A stretch of DNA of 64,000 nt from Alphaproteobacteria bacterium MedPE-SWcel (GTDB lineage: Bacteria > Pseudomonadota > Alphaproteobacteria > Rhodobacterales > Rhodobacteraceae): the NCBI GenBank assembly GCA_001874255.1, contig MPDC01000019.1, positions 1 to 64,000 on the forward strand, in the 5' to 3' direction. The notes below the pieces were generated by a model. It did not search any database. It was not told the origin of the DNA and saw only the letters and a list, made by a program, of their open reading frames with translations. The position numbers and the translations under genes were made by a program. Shown here piece after piece: positions 19,429 to 30,443 of this stretch (positions are counted from its first letter, which is position 1; the number at the start of each line of letters is the position of its first letter).

Positions 19429-20130
19429 TCAGACCATACGGATGACGTCTTTGCTGATGGCCAGAACATAGCCCTTTCTGGCGATATTCTTGACCAGCAA
19501 CTCGCTGATCATCTGATTTCCGAGGGTGTCTCGTAACCGCTTGATCCGGGTGGCACCCGCTGCTTCGTCACAATCGGCACTGGCGCGCCCGGACACGACG
19601 GCTTCGATCTCTGCCCCTGACAACACGTCGTCATCCAGACGGGCCTCTGCCAGGACGGACAGGGTTTCCATCGCAGCCTGCGTGAGCTTGAAACCCATAT
19701 TGTTCAGATACACGGTATTTTCCTCGCGACTGATCAACAGTTCAGTGACCTGAATTCCGGCCCGTTCAATCTGCGCCATGCGGCGGTTGAGCATCACAAG
19801 CATCGCCAGCACCACAAGGGCGGCGATCATCATGGCCGTTGCAAAGACCAGCAGAACGAAAATCACCATCCTGTAGCTTGCCAGCGTGTCGGCAAAGGCG
19901 GTGCCGGATTGGGCCAGTATTTCAAGCAAACGGATCTCTGCCTGGGTGGTCAGGTCATTTTCCACAAAGAGCCGTTCAACCCGCGCGTTGAACGCATTGC
20001 CATCCGGAAGCGTCAGCAGCAGCACAGTGCCCGCGCCCAACAGCAGCAAGACGATGGCTCCGATGCCGAATGCAACCACCCGCATGCCGGCGTTGCGGGA
20101 GTCAGAAACGGAGAAAGTAGGAACCGGCAT
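19429..20130 (-). CDS. Membrane-anchored protein with C-terminal winged-helix DNA-binding-like domain
   Basis: Two N-terminal TM helices (VVAFGIGAIVLLLLGAGTVLLLTLP; MVIFVLLVFATAMMIAALVVLAMLVML), then a wHTH-like region (LTQAAMETLSVLAEARLDDDVLSGAEIEAVVSG...GATRIKRLRDTLGNQMISELLVKNIARKGYVLA). Start 20130 with AGGAAGG RBS. Confidence 0.75.
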   Translation of the reverse strand: MPVPTFSVSDSRNAGMRVVAFGIGAIVLLLLGAGTVLLLTLPDGNAFNARVERLFVENDLTTQAEIRLLEILAQSGTAFADTLASYRMVIFVLLVFATAMMIAALVVLAMLVMLNRRMAQIERAGIQVTELLISREENTVYLNNMGFKLTQAAMETLSVLAEARLDDDVLSGAEIEAVVSGRASADCDEAAGATRIKRLRDTLGNQMISELLVKNIARKGYVLAISKDVIRMV

Positions 20131-20395
20131 CTGCCTTCCTCTTGTCGAGACCCTCGGGGCCAAAAACGGATTGAACATTCAGGAGCGTCCAGCCCGCAGG
20201 CTTCAATCTGGCCGCGATCTCAAGTCGGGCTGCGGATTTCGAACAGTCTCCGCCAAGCTCCATCACCCCATAGTGCAGCTTCAGCGGCTGGTCCTGTTTG
20301 GCCTTGTAGTCGGCATAACAGCCGGCGGCCTGTGCCACCTGACCACAGGTTGCCAGCATCAGGACGAAGAGGAGGAAGGGGCGTGCATATCTCAT
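20102..20395 (-). CDS. Small secreted/periplasmic hypothetical protein
   Basis: 97 aa with signal peptide MRYARPFLLFVLMLATCGQVAQA; overlaps the downstream wHTH gene start by 29 bp. Confidence 0.7.
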   Translation of the reverse strand: MRYARPFLLFVLMLATCGQVAQAAGCYADYKAKQDQPLKLHYGVMELGGDCSKSAARLEIAARLKPAGWTLLNVQSVFGPEGLDKRKADAGSYFLRF

Positions 20396-20560
20396 GATGC
20401 AACCATGGAATGAACTGAGCGGATATTCAATGACAACAGGGTTTTGTGCCGGTGCTATTGGATATCAATCCGGTGACATTGCCTGTCTTCGGGCGGCGGG
20501 GCGAGGGTCGGCTCATCCGGGTGTTTTGCAACCGGCTTTCCAAACAGAGGATCAGCAGAG

Positions 20561-21028
20561 ATGACCCACAAGACCGAGACCGCCCGCCATGTTCACCGCA
20601 AATTCATCGCTCTCATACTGGCGGCGTCCGTGGCCGTGACAGGCTTTGCCGCAGGGCCCGCGCGCGCCGATGGCGAGGACGTTGCCAAGTTCATAGCGGG
20701 CCTGGCCGTGCTGGGCATCATCGGGGCAGCCATCAATGATCACAGGGACGACCGTCCGCGCCCGCCTCATGTCGATCCGACGCCGCGTCCCAAACCACTT
20801 CCGCCCCGTGTGCGGCGCTATGATTTGCCGTCGCAGTGCCTTACCAGTCTGCGGGTGAGAGGCCAGTCTCATCGCATCGTCGGTCTGCGATGCCTGCGTC
20901 GCACCTACGACTACAGCCGGGACCTGCCGAAATCCTGCTACACTGAGCTGAGAAACCGGGACCAACACCGCCGTGGCTATCGTCCGACTTGCCTGAGACA
21001 GCACGGCTATCGGCTGGTGCGTGGATAG
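20561..21028 (+). CDS. Hypothetical exported protein
   Basis: Signal peptide-like FIALILAASVAVTGFAAGPARA, Pro/Arg-rich middle, Cys pairs in C-terminal part. Confidence 0.65.
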   Translation: MTHKTETARHVHRKFIALILAASVAVTGFAAGPARADGEDVAKFIAGLAVLGIIGAAINDHRDDRPRPPHVDPTPRPKPLPPRVRRYDLPSQCLTSLRVRGQSHRIVGLRCLRRTYDYSRDLPKSCYTELRNRDQHRRGYRPTCLRQHGYRLVRG

Positions 21029-21145
21029 GCCAGCTGTCCGCCGATACGCCCGTGATCGTGTTCTGGCCCCTGTCATGCAAGCCTATCCTTCAGGCGGTCA
21101 CCGGATTGGGTTGAACCCATCTGCAAAGTCAGCTCTTTGGAGCCC

Positions 21146-21763
21146 ATGGAAAAACCGGATTTATCATTTGAGGACGCCGCGCGCAGGCGTGGCTTCCTGC
21201 GGATCGCAGGGGTGGATGAGGTCGGACGCGGCCCTCTGGCAGGGCCGGTCACGGCGGCTGCCGTTATATTGGATGTGACCGCCCTGCCCGAAGGGTTGAA
21301 CGATTCCAAGAAATTGACGGCAAAACGGCGGGCAGCTGCCGAGGCAGAGATCCTTGCCCGGTCCACTTGGGCCATTGCCCACGCAAGCGTGGAAGAGATC
21401 GATGCCCTCAATATTCTCCGGGCCTCGCATCTGGCGATGGAACGGGCGGTGATGGCATTGGACCCGCTGCCGGATTTTCTGCTGGTCGACGGCAATTTGA
21501 TCCCCCGCGGCCTGACGTTTCCCGCCGAAGCGGTCGTCAAGGGTGACGCCCGTTCGTTGTCGATTGCAGCGGCATCAATCCTGGCCAAGGAGGCGCGGGA
21601 TCGGATCATGGTGGATTTAGCGCAACAGTTTCCCGGATATGGATGGGACCGGAACGCGGGCTATCCCTCAAAACAACATCGAGATGCTTTGGTGAAACTA
21701 GGGGTGACCCCACACCATAGACGGACGTTTAAGCCGGTCCACAATATATTGTATCAAGAGTGA
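21146..21763 (+). CDS. rnhB: Ribonuclease HII
   Basis: RIAGVDEVGRGPLAGPVTAAAVIL ... NAGYPSKQHRDALVKLGVTPHHRRTF. Confidence 0.95.
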   Translation: MEKPDLSFEDAARRRGFLRIAGVDEVGRGPLAGPVTAAAVILDVTALPEGLNDSKKLTAKRRAAAEAEILARSTWAIAHASVEEIDALNILRASHLAMERAVMALDPLPDFLLVDGNLIPRGLTFPAEAVVKGDARSLSIAAASILAKEARDRIMVDLAQQFPGYGWDRNAGYPSKQHRDALVKLGVTPHHRRTFKPVHNILYQE

Positions 21764-21778
21764 ACCGCAGTCTATTGA

Positions 21779-22978
<1,200 letters not shown>

Positions 22979-23048
22979 CGCCCCGCTTCAGGCCTGCTGT
23001 GGAAGCCGACGGCGCGCTGCCCGACAGGAGGCGGCGCACCGCACCTCA

Positions 23049-23073
23049 CCCCGCCATTTCGGCGGGGTTTTTT
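23049..23073 (+). terminator. Rho-independent terminator downstream of ccrM
   Basis: CCCCGCC-ATTTC-GGCGGGG-TTTTTT. Confidence 0.9.
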
Positions 23074-23168
23074 GGTCTGCGGCGAGGATCAGGCGTGCAA
23101 CCGGCGGCCCGCCCGCTTAGGTTGGCCGCACGATATCGACAGTCGCGAATGTTGCAGGAGGGGACGGA

Positions 23169-24563
23169 ATGCCAGACGGAGCCAAAGCCGGGCCTGATAC
23201 GTCGCCGAGAGGCAGAACAGATCCGGTCCTGCAGGACGTCGCGCTGGAGTCGAAATACATCCGGGAAGCGTTGGAAGAGCACAAGCGCCACGGCGTGGAG
23301 ATGGCCGTTCTGGCGCGTTGGATCTTCATGCCGATCGTCGCGCTCTTTCTTTTGCTCGCCTATCCCCACTACTCACAGCTTTATTACGTGGGCCTGCTGG
23401 GGCTCCTGTGCATAAACGGGTTTTTCATCCGCCGCCTGGCCCGCGTGGGGCGGTCCCGTGCCGAAGTGGCGCTGATCATGCTTGATCTTGTCTTGATGAC
23501 CATCGGTATGGTCTGCCCCAATCCGCTGGATGCGGAGGGCCTGCCCTTGCCGATCAACTATCACTACGGAAATTTCCTGTATTTTTTCCTCATCCTGGCC
23601 GCCGGAACCCTGGCCTACAGCTGGCGCACCGTGCTGGGGATCGGCGTCTGGACGAGCACCATCTGGCTGGGCGGAGCGGTTCTGGCCTGGTACTTCATGA
23701 CGCCGGATGAAGACCTCGGGGCCCATATGCGGTCGACGTTGGCAGCATGGCCGCATCTGCAGACATTGTTCGACCCCAACGATATCGACTTCCGGTCCCG
23801 AATTCAGGAGGCCATGGTTTTCCTGATGGTCTCTGCGATCCTGGCGCAGTCGACGCGACGGTTCTATCTGATGCTCGACCGCAATGCCGATCTTGCGCGG
23901 GAACGCGCCAACCTGTCGCGCTACTTTTCGCCCAATGTGGTCGAACAACTGTCGCAAAATGACGAACCGCTGAAGCAGGTGCGGATGGAGAACATCGCGG
24001 TGCTGTTCATCGACATTGTCAGCTTTACGAAACTGGCCGCGACGATGCGGCCGGTTGAGGTCATTGAGCTGCTGCGGGGCTTTCATGGACGGATGGAACA
24101 GGAAGTCTTTCGTCATGGCGGGACGCTGGACAAATATCTCGGCGATGGTCTGATGGCCACATTCGGCACCCCTGTACCCGGTGAGACGGATGCGTCGCGG
24201 GCATTGGCCTGCGCGCGTGCCATGTGCCAAGTCCTGGCGCAGTGGAATTCAGAGCGGGTCAATCAGGGAGAGCCCGAAATCCAGGCAGGCATCGGCATAC
24301 ATTTCGGTGAGACGGTTCAGGGCGACATTGGCGCCAACCGTCTGGAATACGCCGTGATTGGCACCGCAGTGAATGTTGCATCGCGGCTCGAAGCGATGAC
24401 ACGGAGCCTATCGGCGCAGATCGCGATGAGCGATGCCCTGTGTCAGCGCGTCCAGCAAGAAGGCGGCGGCGATGATCTCCTACAGGGATTCACCTTCCAT
24501 CCGGATCAGGCCATTCGCGGCTTGGCGCAGCCCTTGTCGATCTGGTCGTTGCAACGACCATGA
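23169..24563 (+). CDS. Membrane class III adenylate/guanylate cyclase
   Basis: N-terminal multi-TM region, C-terminal CHD (ENIAVLFIDIVSFTKLAATMRP...GGTLDKYLGDGLMATFGTP...GDIGANRLEYAVIGTAVNVASRLE). Confidence 0.93.
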   Translation: MPDGAKAGPDTSPRGRTDPVLQDVALESKYIREALEEHKRHGVEMAVLARWIFMPIVALFLLLAYPHYSQLYYVGLLGLLCINGFFIRRLARVGRSRAEVALIMLDLVLMTIGMVCPNPLDAEGLPLPINYHYGNFLYFFLILAAGTLAYSWRTVLGIGVWTSTIWLGGAVLAWYFMTPDEDLGAHMRSTLAAWPHLQTLFDPNDIDFRSRIQEAMVFLMVSAILAQSTRRFYLMLDRNADLARERANLSRYFSPNVVEQLSQNDEPLKQVRMENIAVLFIDIVSFTKLAATMRPVEVIELLRGFHGRMEQEVFRHGGTLDKYLGDGLMATFGTPVPGETDASRALACARAMCQVLAQWNSERVNQGEPEIQAGIGIHFGETVQGDIGANRLEYAVIGTAVNVASRLEAMTRSLSAQIAMSDALCQRVQQEGGGDDLLQGFTFHPDQAIRGLAQPLSIWSLQRP

Positions 24564-24632
24564 AAAGCCGACTTCAGGGCGGCTGCTTTCGACCGCCAGG
24601 CCTCGCCCCGTGATCGATGCTGCGCCCCGACC

Positions 24633-25775
24633 CTATCGGGGCCAGGGGTTGGAAGCGTTGTTATAGGCGGTCCAGTCGGTGATTTCGGGATAATATGTCT
24701 GTCGCCACTGGCGCACTTTCGGGTTCATCACGCGCCGCCACAGGGGCGGGATCATTGCCGCGATTGTCATCACAAGGTAGCCAAACGGCAACTGTGGCGC
24801 GTCCGCGGCGCTGTAGGTTTGCAGCAGCGGAAACCGGCGGTCGGGTTTGTAGTGATGATCCGAATGGCGTTGCAGGTTGATCAAAAGCCAGTTGGACGCT
24901 TTTTGCGCTGCATTCCACGAGTGGCGGGGTTTCACATGTTCATATTTGCCCGCGCCCAGGTGTTTGCGCGTCAGCCCGTAGTGCTCGATGTAGTTCACCA
25001 GTTCCAGCTGCCAGATGGCGACACCGGCCTGGACCAGAAACAGCAACACGCCGGAAAGACCGCCCAGCAGCAGCGCCAGAAGCAGCATTGCAGCCTGCAG
25101 CGTCCAGTAGCGGAAAAACGGATTGCTGCGGTGGCGCCAGGAAAGCCCCTTCCGGGAGAGGCGACTGGCTTCGGCTTGAAAGGCCGAGCGCCAGCATTGC
25201 TTCAGCACCCGCGGATAATATCGGTGGAAGCCCTCGTTGTAGCGCGCTGTGACCGGGTCGCGCGGGGTGCCCACATAGCGGTGATGCACCAGTAAATGTT
25301 CCGAGCGGAAATGGGAATAGAGCACCATCGCCAACAAGATGTCTGCCATCCAGCGTTCCGCACGGTTGGTCTGATGCATCAATTCGTGGCTGTAGTTGAT
25401 GCCAATGGTGCCCGAAATCACGCCCATTCCGAAGAAGACACCAAATTTCTCGAGACTGCTCAGATGGTCGGCGCCGGTGACATAGGCCAGCAGACCAAAG
25501 AGCGTCAGGAATTGCAGCGGCACCCAGATTGCGGTCAGGCGGATATACCAGGTCAGGTCGGCCTCGGCGCTATCTGGGTCTGCATTGTCCAGATCCAGAC
25601 CAAGCACGCCGTCCAGCGCCGCAAACAAATACCAGGTTGCCAGCGGCGGCAGAAGGACCCAGGCCCCGCCCAGTACAGCTCCGATCCAGACCATCGGCAG
25701 CAGCACAAGCGACAGCCAGAAAGGCATCGCGTGGCGCCAATTCCGCAATTGGGCGGCAGATATGAACTGGTCCAT
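24633..25775 (-). CDS. alkB: Alkane 1-monooxygenase
   Basis: Integral membrane diiron hydroxylase with His motifs HELMHQ, HLLVHHRYV, NYIEHYGL, LQRHSDHHY. Confidence 0.92.
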   Translation of the reverse strand: MDQFISAAQLRNWRHAMPFWLSLVLLPMVWIGAVLGGAWVLLPPLATWYLFAALDGVLGLDLDNADPDSAEADLTWYIRLTAIWVPLQFLTLFGLLAYVTGADHLSSLEKFGVFFGMGVISGTIGINYSHELMHQTNRAERWMADILLAMVLYSHFRSEHLLVHHRYVGTPRDPVTARYNEGFHRYYPRVLKQCWRSAFQAEASRLSRKGLSWRHRSNPFFRYWTLQAAMLLLALLLGGLSGVLLFLVQAGVAIWQLELVNYIEHYGLTRKHLGAGKYEHVKPRHSWNAAQKASNWLLINLQRHSDHHYKPDRRFPLLQTYSAADAPQLPFGYLVMTIAAMIPPLWRRVMNPKVRQWRQTYYPEITDWTAYNNASNPWPR

Positions 25776-25847
25776 TTTGGAACTCCGAAGGGCCTGCGGT
25801 TTCGACCCGGAGCCTAGACCCGTTCGCCCCTCAACCCAAGGGGCACT

Positions 25848-26918
25848 TCAGCGCATGTCGTCGCGGACCAGATCATAGGCCTTGCGCATCACCGTCGGCA
25901 GGTCGGAGGGGCGAAAGCTATGACGACGCACGATCTCCTGACCCGGGGCGGGCATGTGATCCGTCGGCAGCTCCGCGGTGCGGACCTGCAGGATCAGGTG
26001 GAAATGGGTGAAGGTATGGCGCACGTCTGCCGCCGAATTCTGCCATTGCGCAGCGAATGGCGGTGTGTCCTTGGGATCGTCGCCCCAATCCGATCCAGGC
26101 CAGCACAGCATGCCCCCCAGCAACCCCTTGTCCGGGCGCCGCTCCAGCAGCCAGTCACCCTCCGCGGAGCGTGCGAGATAGACCAGACCGTAACGCGTCG
26201 GCTTGGCTTTCTTTGGGGTCTTTTTGGGCAGGTCGGCGGCGGTGCCTTCTGCGCGGGCGCGGCAAGGCGGGCGCCATGGGCAAATCCCGCAGGCCGGAGA
26301 TTTTGGCGTACAGATTGTTGCACCGAGGTCCATGACCGCCTGCGCATAATCTCCGGGACGGCTGGCGGGTGTCAGGGCGGCAGCGTGGTCCTTCAGCACC
26401 GGCTTGACGGCGGGCAAGGGGGCGTGCTCGTTGTGGAGCCGGGCCATGACCCGTTCGACATTGCCATCCAGCACGGTTTCGGGGCGGTCAAAGGCGATGG
26501 CGGAGATTGCGGCCGCCGTGTAGGGGCCGATGCCGGGCAGGGCGATCAGCCCGTCGTAGGTATCGGGAAAGACACCGCCGAGGTCATTGGCCACCACCCG
26601 CGCACATTTCAGCAGATTGCGCGCCCGGGCATAATAGCCCAGACCGGCCCATTCCCCCATGACATCTGCGTCCGCAGCCTCTGCAAGATTAGTGACCTTC
26701 GGCCAGCGGCGCGTGAAGCGTTCGAAATACTCCCGAACGGCCGCAACAGTGGTTTGCTGCAGCATGACTTCGCTCAGCCAGATCCGGTAGGGGTCGGGGC
26801 TCTGACCTGCGGCGCGCTCCGCAGGCCCGATCCGCCAGGGCATCGTGCGGGCATTCCGGTCGTACCAGTCCAGGATCTCCCGGCTCAGCGTTTCAGGAGA
26901 GGGTGCGAGGTCACGCAT
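25848..26918 (-). CDS. mutY: A/G-specific adenine glycosylase
   Basis: MPWRIG...PDPYRIWLSEVMLQQTTVAAVREYFERFTRRWP; FeS cluster cysteines CTPKSPACGICPWRPPC. Confidence 0.95.
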   Translation of the reverse strand: MRDLAPSPETLSREILDWYDRNARTMPWRIGPAERAAGQSPDPYRIWLSEVMLQQTTVAAVREYFERFTRRWPKVTNLAEAADADVMGEWAGLGYYARARNLLKCARVVANDLGGVFPDTYDGLIALPGIGPYTAAAISAIAFDRPETVLDGNVERVMARLHNEHAPLPAVKPVLKDHAAALTPASRPGDYAQAVMDLGATICTPKSPACGICPWRPPCRARAEGTAADLPKKTPKKAKPTRYGLVYLARSAEGDWLLERRPDKGLLGGMLCWPGSDWGDDPKDTPPFAAQWQNSAADVRHTFTHFHLILQVRTAELPTDHMPAPGQEIVRRHSFRPSDLPTVMRKAYDLVRDDMR

Positions 26919-27002
26919 TCTTTATCCTTTGGTCTCTGGTTTGTCTGGTCTCTGGCCATCGGCCCTTTACAATAGGGCGAACACTCACGCAAAACCACAG
27001 AC

Positions 27003-27524
27003 ATGGCATTCAGACGACCCACAACACGCGGCTTCAAACGAACTGGCTCCTTGCTGAACGATCAGATTCGCAAGGCAGGCGAAAGCCGTGGATTTGCGGT
27101 CTCTCGTCTGTTGACCCATTGGGAGGAGATCGTCGGCCCGGACCTGGCAGCGATGGCACGCCCTGTAAAGGTCGGATATGGCCGGGGGGGCATTGGGGCA
27201 ACGCTGACGGTGCTGACAACCGGGGCCTATGCGCCGATGCTCGAAATGCAGAAAACCGCGCTGCGGGAGAAGGTGAACGCGGTCTATGGCTATAACGCCA
27301 TCTCCAAGTTGCATATCACTCAAACCGCGCCGATCGGATTTTCCGACGGCCAGGTGGATTTCCGATACGCCCCAAAAGTGCGCCCGCCGACCGAGGTTGC
27401 TCCGGAGGATGTGGCCGCGGCACAGGAAACGGCCACCGGCGTTGAGAACGAAGAATTGCGCGCAGCACTCGAGCGGCTTGGGCGCAATGTACTGACACGA
27501 CAAAAAACAACTCGAAAGGGGTAG
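27003..27524 (+). CDS. DUF721/DciA family protein
   Basis: N-terminal DciA-like region GSLLNDQIRKAGESRGFAVSRLLTHWEEIVGPDLAAMARPVKV. Confidence 0.85.
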   Translation: MAFRRPTTRGFKRTGSLLNDQIRKAGESRGFAVSRLLTHWEEIVGPDLAAMARPVKVGYGRGGIGATLTVLTTGAYAPMLEMQKTALREKVNAVYGYNAISKLHITQTAPIGFSDGQVDFRYAPKVRPPTEVAPEDVAAAQETATGVENEELRAALERLGRNVLTRQKTTRKG

Positions 27525-27526
27525 AA

Positions 27527-28219
27527 ATGACCCGTCTCATGTCCGGTATCTGCGCGGCTGTTGCCATATCCGCAGGGGTATATGCCATAAACAACTTTGC
27601 CTTCCGTGAGGGCGAGACCAGCCTTCTGGATCTCAATCTCGTGGGGGCCGCGCAGGCGCAGGAAACCGCAGAAGCGGCCGAGGTCGATACCTCTACCATC
27701 GTCGATATGGTGCAGGGGGCGGAGGATGCTCCGGTCACATTGATCGAATATGCCTCCTACACCTGTCCGCATTGCGCCAATTTCCACGCCGATGCCTACA
27801 AGCAGCTGAAGGCGGATTTTATCGACACCGGTAAAGTCAAATTCATCTATCGCGAGGTCTACTTTGATCGGTTCGGCCTCTGGGCCTCAATGGTGGCGCG
27901 CTGCGGTGGCCAGGAAAAATTCTTCGGCATCACGGACCTGCTCTTCAAGGGGCAGTCCGACTGGGCGCGGGCTGGTGATCCAAACGAGATTGTCGAGGAA
28001 TTGAAAAAGATCGGCCGCCTGGCGGGTATCGAGAGCGCGCAGCTTGAGAGCTGCATGCAGGATGCGACCAATGCACAGACGCTGGTGACCTGGTATCAGG
28101 AAAACGCCACCAAAGACGATATCAGTTCGACGCCGTCGTTCATCCTGAACGGCACCAAAATGGCGAACCAGCCCTACGCGGATATCAAGGCGCTGATCGA
28201 GGCTGAACTGGACGGGTGA
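27527..28219 (+). CDS. DsbA family thiol:disulfide interchange protein
   Basis: Thioredoxin fold with CPHC (TLIEYASYTCPHCANFHADAYKQLK). Confidence 0.92.
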   Translation: MTRLMSGICAAVAISAGVYAINNFAFREGETSLLDLNLVGAAQAQETAEAAEVDTSTIVDMVQGAEDAPVTLIEYASYTCPHCANFHADAYKQLKADFIDTGKVKFIYREVYFDRFGLWASMVARCGGQEKFFGITDLLFKGQSDWARAGDPNEIVEELKKIGRLAGIESAQLESCMQDATNAQTLVTWYQENATKDDISSTPSFILNGTKMANQPYADIKALIEAELDG

Positions 28220-28258
28220 GGTCTTCCTGGTCCGAGCATTGACTGCGCCGCTCCCGCA

Positions 28259-29260
28259 TCAGGCCGGGGGCGGCGCAATTTCGTTCAGGCGGGCCAGCAG
28301 GTCGCGGGCCTCGGGAATTTGCAGCCGGACCGGTAGCGTGATGACCTTGTGACGATAGCTTGCAGGCAGGCGCACGGCATCCTTTTCGGTGGTGACCAAT
28401 TGCGCACCCAGCAGCCGGGCATCCTGTTCCAATCGGGCCAGCAGGCTCGGCGCCAGCGATTGGTGGTCATCCAGCGCCTCCGTCCGGCAGAGATCAGCCC
28501 CGAGCGCGCGCAAGGTCGCAAAGAACTTCTCCGGGTGACCGATGCCTGCAAAGGCCAGAACTTTGGTGCCGGACCAGGGCATGCCGGTGGGCAAGGGGGC
28601 GACATGGCCCGTGACTCTGGGCACGGAAATTGCAGAGCTCCAGATGTCACCAAAACGCGCCTGAGCGGCAGCGTCTCCCAGAGACAATACGAGATCGGCC
28701 CGTTTCAAACCCGCATCGACGGGCTCCCGCAGGGGGCCTGCCGGCAGACACCGCCCGTTGCCGAAGCCACGCGCGGCATCCACGACAATGACCGACAGGT
28801 CCTTTGCCACCGAGGGATTCTGGAACCCGTCGTCCATCACGATGACACTTGCGCCGGCCGTGCAGGCCGCCTGTACGCCCGCCGCCCGATCCTTTGCGAC
28901 CCAGACCTCGCCAAAGGCGGCCATCAGCAAGGGTTCGTCACCGACCTCAGAGGCCACATGGCGTCCGGGGTCGACCAGAACCGGGCCATCCAGCGCGCCG
29001 CCATACCCGCGCGAGACCACATGCACTGTATGGCCCATGTCCCGGAGATGTTCCTGCAGCCAGATCACCGTCGGGGTCTTGCCGGTGCCCCCGGCGTTCA
29101 GATTGCCAACACAGATCACCGGAACCGATGCCTGCAGGGGGTGACCCTTTTGCAGGCGGGCGGCGGTTCCACGGCCATAGAGCCATCCAAGGGGGGCCAA
29201 CAGGCTGGCGCGCAGATCAAAACGATCCGGCGGCAGGTTCCAGAAGTCAGGCGGGCGCAT
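28259..29260 (-). CDS. lpxK: Tetraacyldisaccharide 4'-kinase
   Basis: [27 protein letters not shown]...VSRGYGG...DEPLLMA...[12 protein letters not shown]. Confidence 0.95.
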   Translation of the reverse strand: MRPPDFWNLPPDRFDLRASLLAPLGWLYGRGTAARLQKGHPLQASVPVICVGNLNAGGTGKTPTVIWLQEHLRDMGHTVHVVSRGYGGALDGPVLVDPGRHVASEVGDEPLLMAAFGEVWVAKDRAAGVQAACTAGASVIVMDDGFQNPSVAKDLSVIVVDAARGFGNGRCLPAGPLREPVDAGLKRADLVLSLGDAAAQARFGDIWSSAISVPRVTGHVAPLPTGMPWSGTKVLAFAGIGHPEKFFATLRALGADLCRTEALDDHQSLAPSLLARLEQDARLLGAQLVTTEKDAVRLPASYRHKVITLPVRLQIPEARDLLARLNEIAPPPA

Positions 29261-30443
29261 CAGTATCCTCGTTTCGGTCCAGCAGGTCCTGAATTTTATC
29301 GAGGAGCGTATCTGTCATGTCCGCACCTTCGGTCACGACGCGCCAGCCCGCAAGGGCCATTTCGGCGGCCCGATCCGGTGAGGACAGACGCAGGACCGCC
29401 TCTGCCAGTTCTTCTTCGCTATAGATCCGAACGGCGCCATCCACGGCGGCAAGTCGTTGATAGGCCTGCGAATGGGCCACAATTCCGGGCCCGTGAATGA
29501 TCGCAGAGCCAAGCGCTGCGGCATCAAACGGATTGCTGCCCTGTGCCCCTCGGATCAGGCTGTTGCCAAGAAAACAGAGCGGGCAGACACGATACCAAAG
29601 CCCCAGATCCTCGGTCAGACCGAGCACCACCTGGGTATGATCCTCCGGCTCCTCGCCCGCATCCCAATCGGCAAACCTCAGCCCTTCGCTGCGCAGAAGC
29701 CGCCGGGCTGCGTCCAGGTCCTCAAGGGTCTCTACGGTGAGGACCAACAACAACCTGTGCAGCAGGCGCAATGCGGCCCGATGCGCGTTCAGAACGGTCT
29801 GCAGCTCTGTCAGCGACAGTCGTGCCGCCAGCCAGAGCGGCCTGCTGCTCAATTGTGACTGCAGGCGGCCCAGCTCATCGTCGTTGCAGCCCGGAGGGCT
29901 TGTGGATTGGTACAGTCGGCCCAGGGTGCAAATGCGCTCTGACGGCACACCCGCACGTTTCAGAAGCTCGGCGACCTCTTTGGCCGGAACGAGAATTTCG
30001 GCAAAGCCATTCAGCAACCGGTGCCGCTGATCCGGCAACCAGCGCGACGCACGCCCCGGCAGCTCTTCCTCGTCGATATCGACCAGAAGCGCCGGCAGGT
30101 GCCGTTCCCGGAGGTGTTTCATCAGCCACCGACGCATGCGCCCGCCGGTCCAGACGCACAAATCAGGCGCCCAGTGGTCAAAGAACGCCCGTATCTCATT
30201 GGGTTGTTCAAGGGTCAGCGGCCCGAGTGCGATATCGCAGCCTTCGGGGACAAGCGGCGGTCGGATGTCCTCTTCCCAACTGATCATCATGGTGAGGTCA
30301 GGGCGCATGGTCTTGAGCCGATTGCCCACGTCGCAAAGCCCCAAAAGCCGCTCCTGCGTGGTGGCATGGGCCCAGACAAGTTCACCCTGCGGGCGGGCAG
30401 GGCGTGAGGCACCGGTGCTATGGGGATCCAGCGGCCAGTGCAT
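29247..30443 (-). CDS. waaA: 3-deoxy-D-manno-octulosonic acid transferase
   Basis: Glycosyltransferase N and C regions ([60 protein letters not shown]). Confidence 0.85.
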   Translation of the reverse strand: MHWPLDPHSTGASRPARPQGELVWAHATTQERLLGLCDVGNRLKTMRPDLTMMISWEEDIRPPLVPEGCDIALGPLTLEQPNEIRAFFDHWAPDLCVWTGGRMRRWLMKHLRERHLPALLVDIDEEELPGRASRWLPDQRHRLLNGFAEILVPAKEVAELLKRAGVPSERICTLGRLYQSTSPPGCNDDELGRLQSQLSSRPLWLAARLSLTELQTVLNAHRAALRLLHRLLLVLTVETLEDLDAARRLLRSEGLRFADWDAGEEPEDHTQVVLGLTEDLGLWYRVCPLCFLGNSLIRGAQGSNPFDAAALGSAIIHGPGIVAHSQAYQRLAAVDGAVRIYSEEELAEAVLRLSSPDRAAEMALAGWRVVTEGADMTDTLLDKIQDLLDRNEDTDAPA

